Positions 26,470 through 32,131 of a DNA stretch of 32,131 nt are shown here, piece after piece. Location of the stretch: assembly GCA_945906765.1 (NCBI GenBank), contig CAMDRF010000034.1, positions 1 to 32,131 on the forward strand, in the 5' to 3' direction. Position 1 is the stretch's first letter, and every line of letters begins with the position of its first letter. The position numbers and the translations under genes were made by a program. The stretch is from Nitrosovibrio sp. Nv4 (GTDB taxonomy: Bacteria > Pseudomonadota > Gammaproteobacteria > Burkholderiales > SG8-39). Below the pieces are notes generated by a model. It saw only the letters and a list, made by a program, of their open reading frames with translations, did no database searches and was not told the DNA's origin.

Positions 26470-27015
26470 TTATGTTGCGGAAGGAGGCAGGGGCTGTACT
26501 TTCATGTGCTGCTTGAACAGCTTCGACCTCGCGACATAGCCCTCCGAGATTTTCAGCAGGCCGGCGATCTGCTCGGCACTCAGTTCGCGAACCACCTTCG
26601 CGGGCGAACCGACCGCCAGCACCCCCGGTGGAATTTCCTTGCCTTCGGGCACCAGCGAATTCGCGCCGACCAGCGAGCCGGCGCCGATCTTCGCGCCGTT
26701 CAGGATCACGCTGTTGATGCCGATCAGCGTGCCATCGCCGACCGTGCAGCCGTGCAACATCACTTTATGACCGATGGTGACGCGTTTACCGATCGAGAGC
26801 GGAAAGCCCGGGTCGCAATGCAGGACCGAGCCGTCCTGGATGTTGGTCGCTTCGCCGATGTGCACCTGGTCGTTGTCGGCACGGATCACGACGCCGAACC
26901 AGATGTTGACCTCATTCTCAAGAATGATGGAGCCGGCGAGCGTGGCGTCGTAGGCGATGTAATGGTGCGCGCCGCGGAGTTCGACCCGGCGCTCGTTCAG
27001 GGAAAAAATGGGCAT
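26470..27015 (-). CDS. Gamma-carbonic-anhydrase-family hexapeptide-repeat protein
   Basis: A 181-residue left-handed beta-helix protein with hexapeptide repeats (GDGTLIGINSVILNGAKIGAGSLVGANSLV). Three histidines at the usual metal positions (H66 in VLHCD, H83 and H88 in IGHKVMLHGC), RADNDQVHIGEATNIQDGSVLH and PAKVVREL match the YrdA/PaaY-like gamma-CA group. Many such proteins bind Zn but lack proven carbonic anhydrase activity; PaaY acts as a thioesterase. It is divergent from the alpha/beta hydrolase with 38 bp between starts. Confidence 0.92.
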   Translation of the reverse strand: MPIFSLNERRVELRGAHHYIAYDATLAGSIILENEVNIWFGVVIRADNDQVHIGEATNIQDGSVLHCDPGFPLSIGKRVTIGHKVMLHGCTVGDGTLIGINSVILNGAKIGAGSLVGANSLVPEGKEIPPGVLAVGSPAKVVRELSAEQIAGLLKISEGYVARSKLFKQHMKVQPLPPSAT

Positions 27016-27053
27016 GGTTGACCGGTATCATAGCCGCAGTTATCCCACCCATC

Positions 27054-27920
27054 ATGAAACACAGCGAATCGCTTTTCTTCGACATCCGCGGCCTGCGCTA
27101 CCACGTCCGGCATTGGCAAGGAAAACCTGAACGAAAGATCATCCTGCTGCACGGCTGGATGGATGTCTCCGCTTCCTTCCAGTTCCTTGTCGATGCACTG
27201 TCGAACGACTGGGATGTCTACGCGCCCGATTGGCGCGGCTACGGGCTCACCGCGTGGTCCGGTTCCGACAATTACTGGTTTCCTGACTACCTCGGCGACC
27301 TGGATGCGCTGCTGGATGAGATTCAGCCCGATGCGCCGGTCGATCTTGTCGGCCACAGCCTGGGCGGCAACGTCGGCGGGCTGTACGCGGGCATACGGCC
27401 CGGGCGCGTCGCGCGTTTCGTCAATCTCGAGGGCTTTGGCATGCCCGTGACGCGGGCCGAGCAGGCGCCGAAGCGCTATGCGCGCTGGATGGACGAGCTG
27501 AAGGAGAGACCGCACTGGAAGCCCTATGCCGACTACGCGGAGCTCGCCAATCGGCTGCAGAAGAACAATCCGCGCCTGAAGCGCGAGCGCGCTGAGTTCC
27601 TTGCGCGCCATTGGGGCAAGGATGTGGCGGGCGGCGGCGTGGTCCTGCGCAGCGACCCGGCGCACAAACTGACGAATGCCACGCTCTACCGGCTCGACGA
27701 GGCGCGCGCCTGCTGGGCGCAGGCGACCGCGCCCGTGCTTTGGGTCGATGCCGAATATTCGGAGACAATGGCGCGCATGAAGCTCAGCGTGGCCGAACTC
27801 GCCGAACGGCGCGCGGCGTTCAAGGACCTGCGCTATCACACGGTGAAGGATGCGGGCCACATGCTGCATCACGACCAGCCCGAGCAGGTGGCCCGCCTGA
27901 TCGAGGAATTCCTGGTCTGA
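27054..27920 (+). CDS. Alpha/beta hydrolase
   Basis: A 288-residue alpha/beta-hydrolase-fold protein. HGW (33-35) forms the oxyanion region, GHSLGG (100-105) carries the nucleophile Ser102, and GHMLHHD (268-274) carries the catalytic His269. The acid is probably the Asp in LWVDAEYS. The central cap (about 130-205) is charged and helical. No signal peptide, so cytoplasmic. ATG 27054 (MKHSESLFFD) was preferred over the upstream TTG at 27018, which would add a stretch with no homology-like character. The substrate is unknown. The site-2 protease gene begins 16 nt further on and may be in the same operon. Confidence 0.88.
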   Translation: MKHSESLFFDIRGLRYHVRHWQGKPERKIILLHGWMDVSASFQFLVDALSNDWDVYAPDWRGYGLTAWSGSDNYWFPDYLGDLDALLDEIQPDAPVDLVGHSLGGNVGGLYAGIRPGRVARFVNLEGFGMPVTRAEQAPKRYARWMDELKERPHWKPYADYAELANRLQKNNPRLKRERAEFLARHWGKDVAGGGVVLRSDPAHKLTNATLYRLDEARACWAQATAPVLWVDAEYSETMARMKLSVAELAERRAAFKDLRYHTVKDAGHMLHHDQPEQVARLIEEFLV

Positions 27921-27936
27921 TAAAATTTTCCTCTCG

Positions 27937-28602
27937 ATGGATGTCAGCAACTTAGTTCAAACCGTCGCCATCTATGCGCTCCCGGTCCTGTTCGCGATCA
28001 CGCTGCACGAGGCGGCGCATGGGTACGTCGCGCGCCACTTCGGCGACATGACGGCTTACGCGCAGGGGCGCATCAGTCTCAACCCCGCGCGGCACATCGA
28101 CCTGGTGGGCACCATCCTCGTGCCCATTGCCATCCTGGTAGCAAGCAAGCTCGCGGGCGCGAGCGGCTTTCTGTTTGGCTGGGCCAAGCCGGTGCCGGTG
28201 AATTACTCGGCATTGAGGCGCCCGAGGCAGCACATGATGTGGGTGGCGGCCGCCGGGCCGGCGTCGAACCTGGTGATGGCGATCGGCTGGGCGGCGCTGT
28301 ACAAGCTTGGCGCGTCATTTCCGCCGGGGGACTACGCAACGCCGCTGAAGCTGATGAGCGTCGCGGGCATCGAGGTCAACGTGGTCCTGATGCTGCTCAA
28401 CCTGCTGCCGATCCTGCCCCTGGACGGCGGCCGGATCGTCGCCAGCCTGCTGCCGGCGAGGCTGTCCTGGCAGTACTCGAAACTCGAGCCCTGGGGCTTA
28501 CCGATCCTGCTGCTGCTGATGTTCTCGGGCTACCTTGGCGTCATCCTCGGGCCGATGGTGAGGACGTCGTTCAATATCATCGGCGCGGTGTTCCGGTTCT
28601 GA
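27937..28602 (+). CDS. Site-2 protease family (M50) membrane metalloprotease
   Basis: A 221-residue intramembrane zinc protease of the compact SpoIVFB/YwhC-like group. The zinc site is HEAAH (24-28), with the third ligand Asp163 in NLLPILPLDGGRI. About five to six membrane helices are predicted, and there is no PDZ or CBS domain. The typical AKPVPVNYSALRRPR loop and AAAGPASNLVMA helix are present. Targets are unknown. In many betaproteobacteria a protein of this kind stands before trpS, as here. Confidence 0.92.
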   Translation: MDVSNLVQTVAIYALPVLFAITLHEAAHGYVARHFGDMTAYAQGRISLNPARHIDLVGTILVPIAILVASKLAGASGFLFGWAKPVPVNYSALRRPRQHMMWVAAAGPASNLVMAIGWAALYKLGASFPPGDYATPLKLMSVAGIEVNVVLMLLNLLPILPLDGGRIVASLLPARLSWQYSKLEPWGLPILLLLMFSGYLGVILGPMVRTSFNIIGAVFRF

Positions 28603-28604
28603 GC

Positions 28605-28629
28605 CATGTTTGACATGCTCCATGTTTGA
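28605..28629 (+). repeat. Short duplication around the trpS start codon
   Basis: CATGTTTGA occurs at 28605-28613 and 28621-28629, a 16-bp offset. The first copy opens a seven-codon ORF (MFDMLHV) that ends at the TGA formed within the second copy, overlapping the trpS start. It could couple translation or be a neutral duplication. Confidence 0.6.
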
Positions 28630-29824
28630 AACCCGCGTCCTGTCCGGCATGCGTCCTACTGGCTCGCTTCACCTAGGGCACTTCCATGGCGTGCTCAAGA
28701 ACTGGGTCAAGCTGCAGGCGGAATATCCGTGCCTGTTCTTCGTCGCCGATTGGCACGCGCTGGCCACCGACTACGAAAAGCCGGGCGCGCTGCAAGACGT
28801 CGGCGCCGACATGGTGATCGACTGGCTGGCATCGGGCGTCGATCCGACCCAGGCGACTATCTTCGTGCAATCGCTGGTGCCCGAACACGCCGAGCTGCAC
28901 CTGCTGCTGTCGATGATCACGCCGCTCGGCTGGCTGGAGCGCGTGCCGACCTACAAGGACCAACAGGAAAAACTCGCCGACAAGGATCTCTCGACCTACG
29001 GTTTCCTCGGCTATCCGCTGCTGCAGGCGGCGGATATCCTGATCTACCGGGCGCAGTACGTTCCAGTGGGCGAAGACCAGGTGCCGCATATCGAATTCAC
29101 GCGGGAACTCGCGCGCCGCTTCAACCACCTGTATGGCCGCGAACCGGGCTATGCGGACAGGGCCAAGGCGGCGGTGAAGAAGATGGGCAGCAAGAAGGCG
29201 CGCCTGTTCAATGAACTGCGCACGAAGTTCCTCGAAGGCGGGGACGGGGAGGCGCTCAAGCGCGCCCAGGCGCTGCTCGACGAGCAGCAGAACATTCCGC
29301 GCGGCGACCGCGAGCGCCTCTACGGCTGGCTCGAGGGCAGCGGCAGGAAAATCCTCGTCGAAGCCGAGGCGCTGCTCACGCAAGCATCCAAGCTTACCGG
29401 CCTGGATGGGCAGAAAATGTCCAAGTCCTACGGCAACGCGATCGCGCTGCGCGAGGAACCGGATGCAGTGACGAAGAAAATTCGCACCATGCCCACCGAC
29501 CCAGCGCGCGTGAAGCGCAGCGATCCGGGCACGCCGGAAAAATGCCCCGTCTGGGCGATGCATCTCGTCTATTCGGATGAGGAGAAGAAAAAATGGGTGC
29601 GGCAAGGCTGTACTACCGCTGGCATTGGCTGCCTGGAGTGCAAGCAGCCGGTAATCGACGCGGTGCTCGCCGAGCTCGCGCCGATTCGCGAACGTGCACA
29701 GGCCTATCTGGATGATCCGACGCTGGTGAAAAACATCCTCGCCGACGGTTGCGACAAGGCGCGCACCCTCGCCACCGAGACCATGCGCGACGTGCGCGAA
29801 GCGATGGGGTTGTCCTACACGTGA
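28622..29824 (+). CDS. trpS: Tryptophanyl-tRNA synthetase
   Basis: A 400-residue class I aminoacyl-tRNA synthetase that charges tRNA-Trp. The HIGH-type motif is HLGH (17-20) after SGMRPTGSL, and the KMSKS motif is at 265-269. Between about residues 173 and 262 lies a long charged helical insert absent from the ~334-residue E. coli form; the longer form is common in betaproteobacteria. The C-terminal CTTAGIGCLECKQPV has two Cys that might bind metal. ATG 28622 lies inside a short duplication; the TTG at 28610 is a weaker choice. The last four bases overlap the scpA start (GTGA). Confidence 0.95.
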   Translation: MFETRVLSGMRPTGSLHLGHFHGVLKNWVKLQAEYPCLFFVADWHALATDYEKPGALQDVGADMVIDWLASGVDPTQATIFVQSLVPEHAELHLLLSMITPLGWLERVPTYKDQQEKLADKDLSTYGFLGYPLLQAADILIYRAQYVPVGEDQVPHIEFTRELARRFNHLYGREPGYADRAKAAVKKMGSKKARLFNELRTKFLEGGDGEALKRAQALLDEQQNIPRGDRERLYGWLEGSGRKILVEAEALLTQASKLTGLDGQKMSKSYGNAIALREEPDAVTKKIRTMPTDPARVKRSDPGTPEKCPVWAMHLVYSDEEKKKWVRQGCTTAGIGCLECKQPVIDAVLAELAPIRERAQAYLDDPTLVKNILADGCDKARTLATETMRDVREAMGLSYT

Positions 29825-30627
29825 TCGCCGCCGCCGCACCGGATCTGATCCCCGCGCGGTTCGCGACGCTCTACGGCGAGCCGCTGACCGAAATGCCGGT
29901 CGATCTCTATATTCCGCCCAATGCGCTGGAAATCCTGCTGGATGCCTTCCAGGGACCGCTCGACCTGCTGCTGTACCTGATCCGCAAGCAGAACCTGGAC
30001 GTGCTCGACATTCCGATGGCGCCGCTGACGCGCCAGTATCTGGCGTACGTCGAACTGATGCGCACCAAAAACCTCGAACTCGCGGCCGAGTACCTGGTGA
30101 TGGCGGCGATGTTGATCGAGATCAAGTCGCGCATGCTGCTGCCGCGCCCGCCGGTGTTGAACGAGGAACAGGACCCGCGCGCCGAACTGGGGCGCCGGCT
30201 GCTCGAATACGAGCAGATGAAGAAAGCGGCGCGGCAGCTCGACGCGATGCCGCAGGTCGGGCGCGACGTGTTCGCGGTTTCGGTGCTGGTCGAGCGCAGC
30301 GCGCTCGAGCGCCTGCCCGACGTGCACCCGCGGGACCTGGCCGAAGCCTGGCGTTCGCTGCTGTTCCGCGCGCGCATGACCAGGCATCACCGCGTCTCGC
30401 GCGAGGAACTCTCGGTGCGCGAGCACATGAGCCATATCCTGCGCCGGCTGAAGGAGAGCAGGGTGCTTGAATTCACGGAGTTGTTCGACCCATCGCTCGG
30501 GGTGCCGGTTCTGGTCATCACCTTCCTCGCGCTGCTCGAACTGGCGCGCGAAACGCTGATCGATGTCACGCAGTCGGAAAGCTTCGCGCCCATTTACGTC
30601 AGGATCGCCCATGTCGAACCCATCTGA
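29821..30627 (+). CDS. scpA: Segregation and condensation protein A
   Basis: The 268-residue kleisin subunit of the SMC-ScpAB chromosome condensation complex. The core FQGPLDLLLYLIRKQNLDVLDIPMAPLTRQYLAYVELM, followed by LAAEYLVMAAMLIEIKSRMLLPRP, is the N-terminal SMC-neck-binding helical domain. The C-terminal winged helix includes VITFLALLELARETLIDVTQSESFAPIYV. The start is GTG 29821, overlapping the trpS stop as GTGA; an ATG further in (29893, MPVDLYIPP) is possible. It overlaps scpB by 17 nt. Confidence 0.93.
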   Translation: MIAAAAPDLIPARFATLYGEPLTEMPVDLYIPPNALEILLDAFQGPLDLLLYLIRKQNLDVLDIPMAPLTRQYLAYVELMRTKNLELAAEYLVMAAMLIEIKSRMLLPRPPVLNEEQDPRAELGRRLLEYEQMKKAARQLDAMPQVGRDVFAVSVLVERSALERLPDVHPRDLAEAWRSLLFRARMTRHHRVSREELSVREHMSHILRRLKESRVLEFTELFDPSLGVPVLVITFLALLELARETLIDVTQSESFAPIYVRIAHVEPI

Positions 30628-31225
30628 AGTCAAGCGGATCATCGAGGCGGCGCTGCTGACCTCGCAGGAGCCCTTGTCGCTCGCCGATCTGAAGCGGCTG
30701 TTCGAGGAAGAGATCGGTCCCGATACCCTGCGCCGGCTGCTTGATGAACTGCGCGAAGACTGGTCAGGGCGGGCGGTGGAACTCGTCAACTCGGCGAGCG
30801 GCTGGCGTTTCCAGACGCGGCCGGAGTTCCAGCCCTTCGTCGAACGCCTCAATCCGGACAAGCGTCCGCGCTATTCGCGCGCCGTGATGGAAACACTCTC
30901 GATCATCGCCTACCGCCAGCCGGTGACGCGCGGCGATGTCGAAGACATCCGCGGCGTCGCGGTGTCCGCGCAGATCGTTCAGACGCTGGAGAGCCGCGGC
31001 TGGATCGACGTCGTCGGCCACCGCGATACGCCGGGCCGCCCCGCGCTGTACGCGACGACCAAGTCCTTCCTCGACGACCTTGGCCTGCTGTCGCTGCAGG
31101 AACTGCCGCCGCTGGAAGAAATTGCGCGGACGCTGCAGCTGGAACCGGCCACCGCCCAACCTGCCTCCAACGAGCCGGCCAACGAACCCGCGCAACCCGT
31201 CGAACCTGCCGCCAGCTCCGGCTAA
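30611..31225 (+). CDS. scpB: Segregation and condensation protein B
   Basis: A 204-residue kite subunit of the SMC-ScpAB complex, made of two winged helices. Seen are the opening EVKRIIEAALLTSQEPLSLADLKRLF, the segment RYSRAVMETLSIIAYRQPVTRGDVEDIRGV and the terminal RPALYATTKSFLDDLGLLSLQELPPLEE. A low-complexity tail rich in Pro, Ala, Asn and Glu ends the protein. ATG 30611 gives the usual start. The tail overlaps, in another frame, the open region upstream of the rluB S4 domain. Confidence 0.93.
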   Translation: MSNPSEVKRIIEAALLTSQEPLSLADLKRLFEEEIGPDTLRRLLDELREDWSGRAVELVNSASGWRFQTRPEFQPFVERLNPDKRPRYSRAVMETLSIIAYRQPVTRGDVEDIRGVAVSAQIVQTLESRGWIDVVGHRDTPGRPALYATTKSFLDDLGLLSLQELPPLEEIARTLQLEPATAQPASNEPANEPAQPVEPAASSG

Positions 31226-31241
31226 TCCAGCCGGCGAACGG

Positions 31242-31973
31242 TTGCAGAAGCTGCTCGCCGCGGCCGGTTTCGGCTCGCGCAGGGAAATCGAGACCTGGAT
31301 CACGGCGGGGCGCGTCGTGGTCCGCGGCCAGGTCGCGAAACTGGGCGATCGCGCGAGTCCTGGCGATTTGATTCTGCTTGATGGAAAAGAAATAAAATTC
31401 AGCGCGAATAAGAGCTACCCGCGCGTCATCGTCTATCACAAGCCCATAGGCGAGCTGGTTACCCGCAGCGACCCCGAAGGCCGGCCAACCGTGTTCGACA
31501 AGCTGCCCAAGCTGAGCCCCGGGCGCTGGGTCTCGATAGGGCGGCTGGACCTGAATTCCTCCGGCCTCCTGCTGTTTACCGACTCGGGTGAGCTTGCCAA
31601 CCAGCTTATGCATCCGCGCCAGGAGATCGAGCGCGAGTACGAGGTACGGGTGCAGGGCGGACTGCCGGAGGAAGCAGCTCGCCGGCTGCTGGCAGGCATC
31701 GAACTGGAGGATGGCCCGGCGCGCTTCAAGCGGCTGGAGCCGTTGAAGACACGCAAGGACTCGGGCACCAACCGCTGGTACCGGGCGGTGCTGGCCGAGG
31801 GGCGCAACCGCGAAGTGCGGCGCATGGTGGAAGCCGCGGGCGGCAGGGTCAGCCGGTTGATGCGGGTGCGTTTCGGATCCGTCGGCCTGCCGCTTGACCT
31901 GCCACCGGGACGCGCGCGCGAACTCGGATCGGAAGCGGTCGCCGGGATTGTTAAAACGGCAAAAAGCTGTTAA
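31242..31973 (+). CDS. rluB: 23S rRNA pseudouridine synthase B (start uncertain)
   Basis: A RsuA/RluB-type pseudouridine synthase that modifies U2605 of 23S rRNA in E. coli. The N-terminal S4 RNA-binding domain (LQKLLAAAGFGSRREIETWI) is followed by the catalytic domain with YHKPIGELVT and the motif GRLDLNSSGLLLFT, which holds the catalytic Asp, and GRNREVRRMVEAAGG. The coordinate starts at a TTG just before the S4 domain, the shortest sensible form. The frame is open back to an ATG at 30936 inside scpB, and betaproteobacterial RluB proteins often carry N-terminal extensions, so the true start may lie upstream. TAA at 31971 ends it before the rimP leader hairpin. Confidence 0.85.
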   Translation: MQKLLAAAGFGSRREIETWITAGRVVVRGQVAKLGDRASPGDLILLDGKEIKFSANKSYPRVIVYHKPIGELVTRSDPEGRPTVFDKLPKLSPGRWVSIGRLDLNSSGLLLFTDSGELANQLMHPRQEIEREYEVRVQGGLPEEAARRLLAGIELEDGPARFKRLEPLKTRKDSGTNRWYRAVLAEGRNREVRRMVEAAGGRVSRLMRVRFGSVGLPLDLPPGRARELGSEAVAGIVKTAKSC

Positions 31974-31994
31974 ACTTCAAGTCGTTTCAGATGC

Positions 31995-32018
31995 AAATGG
32001 GCCTCGGCCCATTTTTTG
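31995..32018 (+). terminator. Hairpin with T run in the rluB-rimP gap (rimP leader)
   Basis: AAATGGGC pairs with GCCCATTT around a CTCG loop, followed by T residues (TTTTTT to 32017). It can end rluB transcription. A hairpin of this shape before the rimP-nusA-infB operon is common in betaproteobacteria and may also act as an attenuating leader for that operon. Confidence 0.7.
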
Positions 32019-32054
32019 TTTGCGCAGTCGCAACGGGGTTTTGGGCAGGCTGGC

Positions 32055-32131
32055 ATGGCAGCGATGGCGGACGTGGTCGAGACGACCCTGGCGGGCATGG
32101 GGTTCGAACTGGTGGATGCGAGGGCATCCGG
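32055..32131 (+). CDS. rimP: Ribosome maturation factor RimP, N-terminal fragment
   Basis: The first 25 codons are in the window, cut by its end. They begin MAAMADVVETTLAGMGFELV and match the RimP opening (VExTLxGLGYELVDVE). RimP assists 30S subunit assembly. Position after a hairpin leader and after rluB fits the usual rimP-nusA-infB operon. The second ATG at 32064 is an alternative start. Confidence 0.82.
   Translation, partial: MAAMADVVETTLAGMGFELVDARAS

Overview
This is a GC-rich, very compact bacterial chromosome segment, most likely from a betaproteobacterium (Burkholderiales or a related, possibly uncultured, lineage). The block trpS-scpA-scpB-rluB-rimP at the right end, the ~400-residue TrpS, the remnant of a Bug/TctC-type receptor and the abundance of Liv-type transporters and CoA enzymes all fit that group. 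This assignment is inference from gene content; no rRNA or other decisive marker is present.

Left end (1-5.7 kb): the first 17 codons of a lexA-like gene (minus strand), with a LexA box that contains its -10 hexamer; an SRAP-domain protein; pncB (nicotinate phosphoribosyltransferase) and an MFS transporter on the plus strand; a minus-strand pair of a CoA-transferase-family protein and a signal-less family-3 solute-binding protein; and a RutE-like nitroreductase.

First transport operon (12.3 to 5.7 kb, minus strand): solute-binding protein, hairpin terminator, LivH, LivM, LivG, LivF, then a second LivH and LivM, then a small secreted FixH/YtkA-like protein. One ATPase pair is thus accompanied by two permease pairs. 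Divergent from it is a plus-strand operon of an acyl-CoA synthetase, a PhzF-family protein and a small membrane protein. This suggests, by inference, import and CoA activation of a carboxylic acid.

Middle (15.2-17.2 kb): a DUF433/DUF5615 toxin-antitoxin-like pair, a doubtful small ORF and a C45-type self-processing Ntn hydrolase.

Second transport operon (21.8 to 17.2 kb, minus strand): a 65-residue ribbon-helix-helix-like protein, a solute-binding protein, a LivH-LivM fusion permease, LivG and LivF. It is preceded by a promoter with perfect -35 and -10 hexamers overlapping an AT-rich palindrome. Upstream lies a TctC/Bug gene reduced to its two ends.

Right part (22.3-32.1 kb): a 1119-residue flavoprotein that joins a GltD/NfnB-like module to a PyrK/NfnA-like module, divergent from an SDR dehydrogenase; a gamma-carbonic-anhydrase-family protein; an alpha/beta hydrolase; a site-2 protease; then trpS, scpA, scpB, rluB, a leader hairpin and the start of rimP.

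A feature of the whole window is compactness: all five convergent gene pairs overlap or abut at their stop codons, three of them through a shared TTAG or CTAG.
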